Notes: generated from the sequence alone by a model not told the origin. Shown: positions 45,719-54,217, counted from the first letter of the stretch. The stretch is 64,000 nt of DNA from Halonatronomonas sp051745085 (GCA_051745085.1 JBNJDR010000004.1:23524-87523), one strand, 5' to 3'. Translations and numbers: made by a program.

Positions 45719-46357
45719 TTAAAAAAACCACCCTAAAATAAATAAATGCACTGGATAAAATAAGTAAAAAAAGTATTTTAATTTTATACCTTGCTCACCA
45801 TTATAATATTTTATAAAAACAAAAGATATTAAAGCAAAAAGCTGAATATAATAATAAATTGAGTATTGCTCTGCTAAAAATCCGCTCAACAAATAAATAA
45901 CACCATATAAACTAGCTATATAAATAATCATTTTAGAAAAATCATCTCTAAATCTATGAATTAAATATATTAATAAAACCCCAAAAAAACCATAATCGCT
46001 TCTAATAATCTCAGCAACTGCTGCCAGTATTAAAACTAAACCTTCATTATCATATTTTTCACTTGAATAAATTGCTAATAACCCTATTGTTAAAGTAAAA
46101 AATATATTAAGTCCAGAATCAAAACCAAACGCAATCCAAAAGGGATACTGAGAAATAAGCGAAAATATGACCAATCTCAAAAAATATTTATGAAGATCTG
46201 AAGTCCAGCGATACCCTTCAGTTATTAAAAAAGAAAACAAAGGAAAAGCTAGCCGACCTATTATTCTTAAACCTATTAGCTCAGGAAATATAATTACACC
46301 AATATGATCAATTAACATGGAAATTATTGCTATCATTTTTAATTTAAAAGAAGACAT
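45719..46357 (-). CDS. TraX-like membrane protein
   Basis: A 212-residue protein with seven or more hydrophobic segments and the TraX family start LKMIAIISMLIDHIGVIIFP and GRLAFPLFSFLITEGY. TraX of the F plasmid acetylates pilin; chromosomal homologues in Bacillota have unknown substrates, but this acyltransferase-3-like group probably modifies an extracytoplasmic target. There is no nearby conjugation gene, so plasmid origin is not implied. The gene stands alone. Confidence 0.85.
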   Translation of the reverse strand: MSSFKLKMIAIISMLIDHIGVIIFPELIGLRIIGRLAFPLFSFLITEGYRWTSDLHKYFLRLVIFSLISQYPFWIAFGFDSGLNIFFTLTIGLLAIYSSEKYDNEGLVLILAAVAEIIRSDYGFFGVLLIYLIHRFRDDFSKMIIYIASLYGVIYLLSGFLAEQYSIYYYIQLFALISFVFIKYYNGEQGIKLKYFFYLFYPVHLFILGWFF

Positions 46358-46466
46358 TTTATCAACTCACTATCTATTAGAGGATACATGCTTAATTTAG
46401 ACTTTTTTAAACATATCGTAATATTTCTCCAGAAAAAGCCTTTTCCCTCCTCGATTTTCAAAAAAC

Positions 46467-46496
46467 AAAATCAGCCGATCATATTCGGCTGATTTT
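46467..46496 (-). terminator. terminator after the MBL-fold gene
   Basis: A 12-base-pair stem (AAAATCAGCCGA with TCGGCTGATTTT, 6-base loop) with T-rich sides. On the minus strand the tail is TTTTGTTTTTTG, 70 bases after the MBL stop. It may also work on plus, but no gene there needs it. Confidence 0.85.
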
Positions 46497-46565
46497 TATC
46501 CACTAATTTTATTGCTTTTTTACTCAAAGTATCTAAAGTATAGAATAAATATGTTATAAAATATT

Positions 46566-47141
46566 CTAAATTACTATTTCTTCACCAGGCTTTATTATTT
46601 TAGCCTCAAAACCTTCGGCCTCTAATCTAGTAACAAGTCCTTTAGCCTCTTCGAGTTCATCAACATCTTCATAATCATAGTGATAAGGGATAACTAAATC
46701 TGGGTTCAAGCGTTTACACGAAGCAATATAATCAGAATAAAAATCTTTAAAACAAGCTGAAAACACAACTTTTACCTTTCCCTCTGGTTTAGGAAATTCA
46801 GCTGCATCAGCCGTGTGAAGTAACCCATCGTAATAATAACTTACAGCTTGTTCCGAACCATAGCAATCACATGATAAAACCTGGATGCACGAATTTATAA
46901 TATCCCCACCCTGTACTTCTTTTCCTTCCACACCAAACTTATTGCAAACTGAAGAAGGTGCATATAAATCAACGTTAGTAAACTTCTCGAGTAAATTAGG
47001 ATCAATATGATCATCATGTTCATGAGTAACTAGAATTTTATTTGGAATACTTTCTGGTCTAATTTTGCAACTTGGATCGATGAGTATAATCTCTTTTCCT
47101 TTAACTTCAAGGCAGGCATTACCAAGCCATTTCACTTCCAT
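46566..47141 (-). CDS. MBL-fold metal-dependent hydrolase
   Basis: A 191-residue protein of the UlaG/YtkL-like metallo-beta-lactamase group. VKWLGNACLEVKGKEIILIDP is the typical start, THEHDDHID (residues about 39-47) is the HxHxDH metal site, TADAAEF and PYHYDYEDV supply later ligands. Length is short compared with UlaG. The substrate is unknown. It follows the aldo/keto reductase by 72 bases on the same strand. Confidence 0.9.
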   Translation of the reverse strand: MEVKWLGNACLEVKGKEIILIDPSCKIRPESIPNKILVTHEHDDHIDPNLLEKFTNVDLYAPSSVCNKFGVEGKEVQGGDIINSCIQVLSCDCYGSEQAVSYYYDGLLHTADAAEFPKPEGKVKVVFSACFKDFYSDYIASCKRLNPDLVIPYHYDYEDVDELEEAKGLVTRLEAEGFEAKIIKPGEEIVI

Positions 47142-47213
47142 TAGTATCCCTCCTCCTTAGACCTATTAAAATATTTTTCTGAAATTAGTTACAATTTTTA
47201 AAAAAAGATAACT

Positions 47214-48083
47214 TTATCCTGGAATAGGATAAAGCTTACCTCCATGGGTATCAACAAACCCTTGCAGTTTTTGATACTCTTCTCCAGAAAGAGATAATGA
47301 ATCTTCATACTTCTCAAAAAGTTCAAGGCTATATTCCAACATCCTAATATCTCCAGGAGTCACTGCAGTATCAATATCTCGAGTTAATGTAAACCTTAAG
47401 GCTAATTCAGCCAGTTCCTCATTATCAAAAACCGGCTTATACCACGTCTTATAATCATGTCTATCTTCTTTGGCCTGCCAGCGGCGCTGGGCTAAAGCTT
47501 TAATAGCGATAATTCCTTTCTCTGTTTTCCTTGCTTTGGCAATTACTTTTTTGCCTTGATCTTCTTTAAACCAATAATTCCAATTTACAGGAAACATTAC
47601 AGTATCAAAATTATAGGCATCCATCAATTTTAAAGCTGCCCATTCACTATGAGCTGAAAACCCAATATATTTAACAAGACCTTCATCCTGAGCTTCCTGA
47701 ATTGCTTCTAACGCACCACCAGGCGCCAGAGCTTTATCTAAAGCCTCTTCATCTGTCACTTCATGGAGTTGATAGATATCCAAAAAATCAGTTCTTAATA
47801 AATTTAACGAGCTCATTAAATCTTTTTTTACTTCAGCTTTGGTTTGCTCTGGTTCTGTCTTGCAAGCTAAGGTAACTATTTCACGGTAAGGTTCTAAAGC
47901 AGAACCTAATATCTCCTGCGCATTACCATAAGTAGGGCCAACATCAAAAAAATTAATCCCTTCTGTAATTGCTTTTTTCACAACCTCATTTGCCTTAACC
48001 TGAGGAACATCATTGAGCATTATCCCACCAAATGTCAAAAGAGAAACCTGTAAACCTGTTCTACCTAGCTCTCTGTATCTCAT
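47214..48083 (-). CDS. aldo/keto reductase
   Basis: A 289-residue NADPH-dependent carbonyl reductase-like protein. The start YRELGRTGLQVSLLTFGG is typical. Catalytic residues appear as Asp and Tyr in FFDVGPTYGNAQ, Lys in LACKTE, and His in IYQLHEV, followed by the cofactor-binding TPGDIRMLEYSLELF. Length is normal. Natural substrate is unknown. Transcription is divergent from the HD-domain gene, with a 231-base space between. Confidence 0.92.
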   Translation of the reverse strand: MRYRELGRTGLQVSLLTFGGIMLNDVPQVKANEVVKKAITEGINFFDVGPTYGNAQEILGSALEPYREIVTLACKTEPEQTKAEVKKDLMSSLNLLRTDFLDIYQLHEVTDEEALDKALAPGGALEAIQEAQDEGLVKYIGFSAHSEWAALKLMDAYNFDTVMFPVNWNYWFKEDQGKKVIAKARKTEKGIIAIKALAQRRWQAKEDRHDYKTWYKPVFDNEELAELALRFTLTRDIDTAVTPGDIRMLEYSLELFEKYEDSLSLSGEEYQKLQGFVDTHGGKLYPIPG

Positions 48084-48225
48084 TTTTTCCTCCTTATAAA
48101 ACGTATAATTTAAAATCTTATTCGTTCTATTAAATATAATTAAGCACTAGTTAATAATTTCCTCCAAAAAATATGACTCTTTTGGCCTATATTTATAAAT
48201 AATAATAATTACTAATACAAATTTA

Positions 48226-48254
48226 TTGACAAAGTAAATTTAGAGTTCTATAAT
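48226..48254 (+). promoter_or_regulatory. consensus sigma-A promoter of the HD gene
   Basis: TTGACA (48226-48231), 17 bases and TATAAT (48249-48254): a perfect match to the sigma-A consensus. The leader is about 53 bases. Confidence 0.88.
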
Positions 48255-48314
48255 TAATGATAGTGTTTTATAAACTTAAATTACTTAAAAAAAATCAATA
48301 AGGAGTATTATTTA

Positions 48315-48839
48315 ATGATAGAATTAATTAAAACTAAAATAAACTTTGAAATTGACCCTGATAATTATGAAGAGTATAAAGAATATGTGGCTGATATAAT
48401 TGAACACAAAGCTATTCTTTCTCTAGAAAACTTTGTTCATCATCATCACACAAATCGATTAAATCATTCTCTTCAGGTTTCTTATAGAGGATTTGAAGCA
48501 AGCAAAAAGTTAGGCCTTGATTCCCGTTCAGTTGCTAGAGGGGGTCTTCTTCATGACTTTTATTTATATGATCGCAAAACAGTTAAACCTAAAAAATGGC
48601 TGCATAATTTTACGCATCCAAACGCTGCTTTAAGAAATGCAAATAAATATTTCGATTTAAATAAAAAAGAAGAAGACATAATTATAAAGCACATGTGGCC
48701 TATGACTATTATACCGCCTAAATATAAAGAGTCTTTAGTAATAATCGCCGCTGATAAATACTGTGCTTCTTTAGAAGTAACCAAACTGGATACTTTTTAT
48801 CAACAAAATTTATTGGTGGAAATGCAGACAATAAACTAA
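48315..48839 (+). CDS. HD-domain phosphohydrolase
   Basis: A 174-residue HD-superfamily protein. Metal-binding His and Asp are seen in NHSLQVSYRGFEA, GGLLHDFYLYD (the HD pair), FTHPNAALRNANKYF and IIKHMWPMT. An unusual run of His (HHHHTNR) lies near residues 42-48 just before. It is monocistronic under a consensus promoter and followed by a terminator. Family members act on nucleotides or phospho-compounds; the substrate here is unknown. Confidence 0.85.
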   Translation: MIELIKTKINFEIDPDNYEEYKEYVADIIEHKAILSLENFVHHHHTNRLNHSLQVSYRGFEASKKLGLDSRSVARGGLLHDFYLYDRKTVKPKKWLHNFTHPNAALRNANKYFDLNKKEEDIIIKHMWPMTIIPPKYKESLVIIAADKYCASLEVTKLDTFYQQNLLVEMQTIN

Positions 48840-48850
48840 ATTCATTTTTA

Positions 48851-48878
48851 AACCTGGCTTGTTTAGCCAGGTTTTTTT
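48851..48878 (+). terminator. terminator after HD gene
   Basis: AACCTGGCT, loop TTGTT-like, AGCCAGGTT and a T run give a clear intrinsic terminator on plus, 11 bases after the stop. Confidence 0.93.
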
Positions 48879-48879
48879 A

Positions 48880-48908
48880 TTGACTTTCCAATAAACAACC
48901 AATACAAT
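48880..48908 (+). promoter_or_regulatory. promoter of the DJ-1-like gene
   Basis: TTGACT (48880-48885), 17 bases and TACAAT (48903-48908) begin immediately after the HD terminator and precede the next ATG by 39 bases. Confidence 0.75.
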
Positions 48909-48947
48909 TTTACTATAGCATGGTAAAAGGGAAGGGGTTGAAAATTT

Positions 48948-49766
48948 ATGAAAATTTTAATTGGTATCATTGTAATTATCTTTTTGATTATTATCTCCCT
49001 ACCGAAAATTTTAAAAAAAATGGGATTACATCCTGATTATCCTGCCAAAATATTTGAATTCAAAGACAAAAAAGCTTTAATCATCACTACAAGCCACGAC
49101 ACTTTAAATGAAAGTGGTAAACCTACCGGTGTTTATGCATCTGAAATGACTGTCCCTTATTACGAGTTTAATGATTCTGGAATAGAGGTTGACGTGGCCA
49201 GTATAAAAGGAGGAGAAATTCCCCTTGAAAAATGGGCTTTAAAATGGCCTTTAAAAACTTCTGCCGATGAACGATTTTTACAAGACGAATCATTCCAAGA
49301 TAAAGTAAAAAACTCCTTGTGTATAGAAGATGTTGACATCTCCCAATATGATCTTATTTATATCGCCGGAGGCTGGGGGGCTGCCTACGATCTAGGAAAA
49401 TCGAAAGCATTAGGAGATAAAATTAGCCAGGCATACGTCGAAGATAAAATTATTGGAGCCGTCTGTCACGGCCCCTTAGGGCTTCTTAAGGCTAAAAACA
49501 AGGAAGGTAACTCTTTATTAAAAAACAGAAATATCACCGCAGTAACCGATAAACAGGTTAAAGAACTCGGCATTACAGAAACTCCTATGCATCCCGAAAC
49601 AGAACTCAAAAAAGCAGGAGTAAATTTTAAAAGTAGTTCCTCCTTTAAAGATACATTTGCCAGTCACGTAGAAATAGATGATAATATTGTAACCGGGCAG
49701 AATCAAAATACCGGTGGTCCAGTCGCCCAAAAAATGATGGAAAAACTTGCCGAAAAAGAGAATTGA
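48948..49766 (+). CDS. membrane-anchored DJ-1/PfpI family protein
   Basis: A 272-residue type 1 glutamine-amidotransferase-like protein. Residues 4-19 (LIGIIVIIFLIIISLP) form an N-terminal anchor or signal. Glu66 (YASEM) and Cys173 (AVCHGPLGLL), with AGGWGAAYDLG between, give the DJ-1/Hsp31 nucleophile elbow. The family includes glyoxalase III-like and chaperone-like members; anchoring to the membrane is unusual and suggests an envelope place. It is one gene under its own promoter. Confidence 0.87.
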   Translation: MKILIGIIVIIFLIIISLPKILKKMGLHPDYPAKIFEFKDKKALIITTSHDTLNESGKPTGVYASEMTVPYYEFNDSGIEVDVASIKGGEIPLEKWALKWPLKTSADERFLQDESFQDKVKNSLCIEDVDISQYDLIYIAGGWGAAYDLGKSKALGDKISQAYVEDKIIGAVCHGPLGLLKAKNKEGNSLLKNRNITAVTDKQVKELGITETPMHPETELKKAGVNFKSSSSFKDTFASHVEIDDNIVTGQNQNTGGPVAQKMMEKLAEKEN

Positions 49767-49782
49767 ACTATATTAAACAAAT

Positions 49783-49829
49783 AATTAAAGACCCCTCAAT
49801 TGATATCTATTAATTAGGGGTCTTTAATT
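49783..49829 (+). terminator. terminator after DJ-1-like gene
   Basis: A 14-base-pair stem (AATTAAAGACCCCT with AGGGGTCTTTAATT, 49783-49796 and 49816-49829) with a 19-base AT-rich loop, 16 bases after the stop. The T run is short, so efficiency is uncertain. Confidence 0.7.
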
Positions 49830-49980
49830 ACTTGTATTTATCATTTTAGCCTTACATATCACTATTTTCTCTACCAATGGATATAACTTCCCAACTTTCA
49901 TATTTTAATCATCTCCCTCTACCTCCTGATTCCTTAGTTTTTATAAATAACTTATACTCTTAATAATTATTAAGCATAAA

Positions 49981-50038
49981 AATAACCAGAAACATCTATG
50001 AGTAGATAATAACGAACACATTCGATGCTCTGGCTATT
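49981..50038 (-). terminator. branched hairpin after DUF362 gene
   Basis: On the minus strand AATAGCCAGA pairs with TCTGGTTATT (one G-U), enclosing GCATC/GATGT, and is followed by TTTTTATG. It lies 21 bases after the DUF362 stop. Its loop of 38 bases is longer than usual for a terminator. Confidence 0.55.
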
Positions 50039-50059
50039 CTTTCATCTTTATATAATTTT

Positions 50060-50983
50060 TTATAGATGTTTCCTTAACTTTTCAGCCAAATTTCTACCTT
50101 CTTGATTATCAGATATGAACTCTATTTCTTCTGACCCGCTAACGCCAAGACCAATTTCTGCTGCTCGAGCAATCTGTTCGAGCTTAAAGGTAGGTGTATT
50201 CATGATAACCTCTGTACTACCAAGATTCTTTAACATAGCAACCCCGGTTGCATCAATTGCCACAGGATCTCGGGAAACTAAAGTAAGATCGGCCTTAACC
50301 CTATTTCCTGTTGAAGGTCCACCTGTAGTAAATATTTCTACCCCATCCAGCAGGTAAATATCCGGTTGATAAGCCAAGCTAATCTCGGCTATCATTTTTC
50401 TCATATCTGGTGAATTATGAAGTTGTTTCATATAATCAGTTCCTTCTCGAGGGATGATGCCTACAGCTAATTTAAGGCTCATAGTAAATTCTCCCCCAAA
50501 CTGGTGAGTTTTGATACATCCTGTAGCGATTATATGGTCTACCTCCTGAAGTATCCTTGGTATTTGAAAACCATCCTTCCAGTGAAGACCCTTCTGATTA
50601 AAGGTAACTAATTCTTCCTGAGAAAGCTTATCAAAATTGACCACCTCAACATCCATATTTTCCGCTAATTCATATATACCCTTTTCTTGTAAAACTTCTT
50701 CAGTTTCGGGAGGGCCACTACGGTCACCAATTATTATTCTCTCTGCCTCATTTTCTTGCAAATATTTTATTAATGCTTTTAAAGTTTCAACATGGGTTGA
50801 ACCTGGAGTAGCATCTGCTGTATTAAAATTAGGTTTAATTAAAACACTATGTCCACTAACATCTGGTAAAGTGATCAATTGCAAACTACGTTCTACTGCC
50901 TCACTCCGATCTGCAGTTTTAATTATTCCCACTTGAGTAAGTATTTCCTCTTTGTCTATATCGCTATTGAAAGGTTTAACCAT
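50060..50983 (-). CDS. DUF362 domain protein
   Basis: A 307-residue protein of the DUF362 family: VLIKPNFNTADATPGSTHVETLKAL, GDRSGPPETEEVL, ATGCIKTHQFGGEFTMSLKLAVG and DLTLVSRDPVAIDATGVAML. The family often is fused to 4Fe-4S domains, but no Cys cluster is present here. Function is unknown. It stands alone on the minus strand, with a possible terminator after it. Confidence 0.87.
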   Translation of the reverse strand: MVKPFNSDIDKEEILTQVGIIKTADRSEAVERSLQLITLPDVSGHSVLIKPNFNTADATPGSTHVETLKALIKYLQENEAERIIIGDRSGPPETEEVLQEKGIYELAENMDVEVVNFDKLSQEELVTFNQKGLHWKDGFQIPRILQEVDHIIATGCIKTHQFGGEFTMSLKLAVGIIPREGTDYMKQLHNSPDMRKMIAEISLAYQPDIYLLDGVEIFTTGGPSTGNRVKADLTLVSRDPVAIDATGVAMLKNLGSTEVIMNTPTFKLEQIARAAEIGLGVSGSEEIEFISDNQEGRNLAEKLRKHL

Positions 50984-51118
50984 TTCTTCTCACCTCTTAC
51001 CTTAATTCTAACATTATTAATTGCCAAGTACAATCTAGAAATATTAACAGTTTTAAATCAGTCAAATCAAATTTTGCATTATGGTCTATAACCAATTAAG
51101 TGGAAGCAAATATGGTGC

Positions 51119-51826
51119 TTAAAATTTGCTTAATTTGATTAATCTTGTAAAAAGTTGAGCCATTCCCGTTTCAGCATTCATCCGCTCCGGATGCCACTGT
51201 ACTCCAACAATCCTCCCGGTCTTATCTTCAATAGCTTCGATAACACCATCTTCGGCCACAGCACTCACTTGTAAACCCGTTCCTAATTTACACACGGATT
51301 GGTGATGAAATGAATTAACCGGTAACTTTCTTTTAACCGAAAACATCTCTGCCAAGTTTGAATCTGGCATCAATTCTACCGTATGAGTTGGATACCACCC
51401 AGGAGCGTCCTGGCTATGTTTGATATATTCATTTTCATCCCCAACAAAATCTTGAATTATATCCCCACCTAGGGCCACATTGATAAGCTGACATCCCCTA
51501 CATATACCCAGAATCGGAATATCAACTTCCTGAACTTGCTTAATTAGCTCAATTTCAAAACTATCCCGGTGAGGATTTATTCTACCCATGCCAGCGATCG
51601 GCTGTTCACCCCAAATTAACGGGTCCGGATCAACACCACCAGATAAAAGCAATCCATCAATATTTATTAAATAGTCACTAACCAGTTCGCTCCAATCAGC
51701 AGATGGATAGTTCAATATTTGTGGGATTCCGCCTGCTTTCCATACTGCCGCCGCATAATTTTCCTCTAAATGATATGTGCTGTAATCATGACTTTTAGAT
51801 GGCGTAATACCAATAATCGGTTTCAT
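51119..51826 (-). CDS. class I glutamine amidotransferase, peptidase C26 / PuuD-like
   Basis: A 235-residue protein similar to gamma-glutamyl-gamma-aminobutyrate hydrolase. IGITPSKS starts it, DGLLLSGGVDPDPLIWGE is the oxyanion region, the nucleophile Cys is in LGICRGCQLINVALGGDI and the His-Glu pair in GVQWHPERMN. It probably cleaves a gamma-glutamyl compound, but other puu genes are absent, so the substrate is open. It is divergent from the Y-family polymerase. Confidence 0.88.
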   Translation of the reverse strand: MKPIIGITPSKSHDYSTYHLEENYAAAVWKAGGIPQILNYPSADWSELVSDYLINIDGLLLSGGVDPDPLIWGEQPIAGMGRINPHRDSFEIELIKQVQEVDIPILGICRGCQLINVALGGDIIQDFVGDENEYIKHSQDAPGWYPTHTVELMPDSNLAEMFSVKRKLPVNSFHHQSVCKLGTGLQVSAVAEDGVIEAIEDKTGRIVGVQWHPERMNAETGMAQLFTRLIKLSKF

Positions 51827-52005
51827 TAAATTTCTCCTTTACTTTACATAATTAAAATCAAATACTTCATATATTAATATTATTTAAAATCAAGTGATTT
51901 TCCTGCTTGATTTTAAAATAAAATCCCGCTTTTATTTATTTTCACTAAAGATAATCTATTCATTTCAAGAGATGGTTGAATTAATTTTATAACGGAATAA
52001 TATAT

Positions 52006-52034
52006 TTGTCTCTCACACGAACTTGTGTTACAAT
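52006..52034 (+). promoter_or_regulatory. Y-family polymerase promoter containing a LexA-like box
   Basis: TTGTCT (52006-52011), 17 bases and TACAAT (52029-52034). Within the spacer and into the -10 box lies CGAACTTGTGTTAC (52018-52031), which keeps the GAAC-N4-GTT core of the Gram-positive LexA/DinR site. Binding there would block the promoter, so SOS control is likely. Confidence 0.68.
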
Positions 52035-52064
52035 ATTATCAATACATATGTTTGGGGTGATTAT

Positions 52065-53330
52065 ATGAAAGCTTCTTTTGATTATGCTAACTTACCTAAA
52101 GGAGATGTACTTTGCATAGATATGAAGTCTTTTTATGCCAGCGTAGAAGCCGTAGAACGAGGTCTTGATCCTTTCCAGGTGCCCCTTGCTATTGTCGGCC
52201 ATCAAGATCAAAAAGGCTCTGTTATTCTAGCTTCTACACCTCCTTTAAAAGAAAAATATAATATTCGAACTGGAAACAGGCTGTTTGAAGTCCCTAAAGT
52301 ACCAGAAATCATGCTGGTGGAACCCAGGATGTCTTTATACATTAAAAGATCATTACAGATTGTTAACCTATTGAATAGTTATGTTCCCCGCGCAGATATT
52401 TTCATATATTCGATCGATGAAAGTTGGTTAGATCTTGATAAAACTAAAGAACGTTATGGCGGGGCAGAAAATATGGTCAAAAAAATAAAACTGGATATCG
52501 ACCGCAATTTCGGCCTAGCCTGCAGTGCCGGAATTGGCCCCAATATGTTTCTCGCAAAGGTAGCTATGGATATAGAGGGCAAAAAAACTGGTCTCGCTAA
52601 TTGGCGGTATGAAGATGTCCAAACAAAACTCTGGCCTTTAAAAGTAAACAAAGTTTGGGGGATAGGTAAAAAGACAGCCAATAAGTTTAATAAATGGCAG
52701 ATTTATACTATGGGGGATGTGGCCAGACGAGATGCTGAATTTTTCCGAAGAAGGTTAGGCGTAGTAGGGGAAGAAATATACCAGCAAGCCTGGGGAATTG
52801 ATTACAGCATTCCTGGAGGTTTCTATGAGGATACAAGAAAGAGTATCGGGCGGGGAGCAACCCTCTACCAAGATTATACTAAAAGAAATGAAATTAGAAC
52901 AGTCATTTTTAATTTAAGCGAAGAGATCGGTTATCGTTCCCGGCAATTAGGGTTGGCTGGAACTACCGTTAGCTTAAATATACGTTACAATCGCCACTTT
53001 TTCAAAAATGGTTTCCAGTGTCAAAGAAAGCTGACCGCAGCTACTAATTTAGAACATGATATTATGAAGATATGTGAAGAATTATTAACCGAAAATTACA
53101 AACCTGGAGCTCCTGTCCGAAAAATAAGTATTTCTTTAGGCGACCTGATAGAAGAAAATAATATTCAACTCAGTTTATTTAATAACAAAGAAAAAGCAAT
53201 CCGCTTAGCTAAAACAAGAGATAAAATTAGAGATAAATATGGACCAGACAAACTGGATTTCGGGTTGAGCCAGGCTTCCGGCAGTATTAGAGCCAGACTT
53301 AACAGCAATATAGGAGGCCATAATAGATGA
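52065..53330 (+). CDS. Y-family DNA polymerase (UmuC/UvrX-like)
   Basis: A 421-residue translesion polymerase. Catalytic residues are in LCIDMKSFYASVEAV (first Asp) and IYSIDESWLDL (SIDE). The fingers and thumb follow with CSAGIGPNMFLAKVAMD and VNKVWGIGKKTANKF (helix-hairpin-helix), then a little-finger domain with SIGRGATLYQDYTK. It resembles UvrX/YqjW rather than DinB. The ATG at 52065 is chosen over one 42 bases earlier because of GGGGTGATTAT. It overlaps the next gene by 4 bases. Confidence 0.92.
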   Translation: MKASFDYANLPKGDVLCIDMKSFYASVEAVERGLDPFQVPLAIVGHQDQKGSVILASTPPLKEKYNIRTGNRLFEVPKVPEIMLVEPRMSLYIKRSLQIVNLLNSYVPRADIFIYSIDESWLDLDKTKERYGGAENMVKKIKLDIDRNFGLACSAGIGPNMFLAKVAMDIEGKKTGLANWRYEDVQTKLWPLKVNKVWGIGKKTANKFNKWQIYTMGDVARRDAEFFRRRLGVVGEEIYQQAWGIDYSIPGGFYEDTRKSIGRGATLYQDYTKRNEIRTVIFNLSEEIGYRSRQLGLAGTTVSLNIRYNRHFFKNGFQCQRKLTAATNLEHDIMKICEELLTENYKPGAPVRKISISLGDLIEENNIQLSLFNNKEKAIRLAKTRDKIRDKYGPDKLDFGLSQASGSIRARLNSNIGGHNR

Positions 53331-53788
53331 AGGCACATACTAATAACATGGTAGGTATAACCGATCAACTCGATGCCTCAGACAAAAATTCTAACTTTAA
53401 TCCCGCAGGAGGCAGGGGCGGGCCATTGTTTTTTCTTGATAAAGAGCATAGAAAGTATTATCAACAAATGATCCAGGAAACATATACAGGGCCCGGCGAA
53501 AGAAAAGAACTAACTCTGCTTTACCTTCTAGCCAGTTTAAAAGAAGTCCGGAAAAATCCAAGCCACTTTTTTAATTTTGAAGATATGGAGGCAAAACCTC
53601 GAGCTTTTCAAAAGCTTTTATCTCAGCAGGAAAAGGCTTTACTTCAATTAGCATTTTATCTTTACACTGAAAATAACATTTTCAAAATAGGAGTATTGGA
53701 TCTTTTTAATAATCTGAACCAGAAAGGAGCCGTTATTGCTATTTCAGCCATTAAATTAAGATTCAGCCTATATTTACACGAAGATTGA
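53327..53788 (+). CDS. unknown protein coupled to Y-family polymerase (DUF6075-like?)
   Basis: A 153-residue protein overlapping the polymerase gene by 4 bases (ATGA), so it is translated with it. It has FLDKEHRKYYQQMIQE, ELTLLYLLASLKEVRKNPSHFF and ALLQLAFYLYTENN, which together resemble DUF6075 proteins ('HKxFYxxK... YTLG... RLAFNLFN'), but that match is by eye and weak. In Bacillus a YolD-type protein follows the polymerase; this one is not YolD. It may be an accessory factor of the polymerase. Confidence 0.6.
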   Translation: MKAHTNNMVGITDQLDASDKNSNFNPAGGRGGPLFFLDKEHRKYYQQMIQETYTGPGERKELTLLYLLASLKEVRKNPSHFFNFEDMEAKPRAFQKLLSQQEKALLQLAFYLYTENNIFKIGVLDLFNNLNQKGAVIAISAIKLRFSLYLHED

Positions 53789-53816
53789 TTGTCTTTTTAG
53801 ACATAATTGGTATAAT
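53789..53816 (+). promoter_or_regulatory. promoter of the YvlD-like gene
   Basis: TTGTCT (53789-53794), 16 bases and TATAAT (53811-53816) precede the next ATG by about 50 bases. TGTC and GACA flank the spacer start as a small hairpin. Confidence 0.55.
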
Positions 53817-53866
53817 ATAATTAGAAAGAGCATATAATTATATTATTTTGCAAAGGAGAGAATACT

Positions 53867-54205
53867 ATGCTGACTAGTTTGATCATTAATATGTTTGCCT
53901 TAATTTTGACCGCATTTATAATTCCAGGAATTTATATTTCCGGAGTTATGGCCGGCCTATTAGCAGCCCTGGTTTTAGGCCTGGTCAATATATTAGTTCG
54001 CCCTATTCTAACTATCCTAACCCTCCCTTTAACCATCTTAACATTTGGACTATTTCTTCTAGTTATTAATGGACTTTCACTTATGATCACCGCTTATTTC
54101 GTTCCTGGATTTCAGGTGGAAGGTCTCCTTTCAGCTGTCTTCGGCGCTATAATTTTAAGCCTGGTTAGCGGGATGCTGCGAAAAAGTTCGCCAAATAAAT
54201 TTTAA
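53867..54205 (+). CDS. YvlD / phage holin family 4 membrane protein
   Basis: A 112-residue membrane protein with three or four hydrophobic segments. The family text is LAALVLGLVNILVRPILTILTLP and LLVINGLSLMITAYFVPGF, the YvlD (Phage_holin_4_2) signature. Despite the name these proteins are chromosomal envelope proteins, often under stress sigma control, and no phage genes are near. GGAGAGA precedes the ATG. Confidence 0.9.
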   Translation: MLTSLIINMFALILTAFIIPGIYISGVMAGLLAALVLGLVNILVRPILTILTLPLTILTFGLFLLVINGLSLMITAYFVPGFQVEGLLSAVFGAIILSLVSGMLRKSSPNKF

Positions 54206-54217
54206 TCCAAAATAATC

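Noticed and set aside
45719..46357. TraX similarity suggests a conjugative element
   Set aside because: Chromosomal TraX-like proteins are common and no transfer genes or attachment sites are seen.
49824..49901. 25-codon minus ORF starting MKVGKLYPLVEK
   Set aside because: Poor ribosome-site spacing, no promoter recognised, and its stop lies within the terminator stem of the DJ-1-like gene; probably chance.
50013..50024. CGAACACATTCG palindrome, like a shortened LexA box
   Set aside because: Half-sites are too close (12 not 14 bases) and it sits in the hairpin after DUF362, not in a promoter.
53867..54205. Holin name suggests a prophage
   Set aside because: The protein is of the chromosomal YvlD type and no other phage gene is near.
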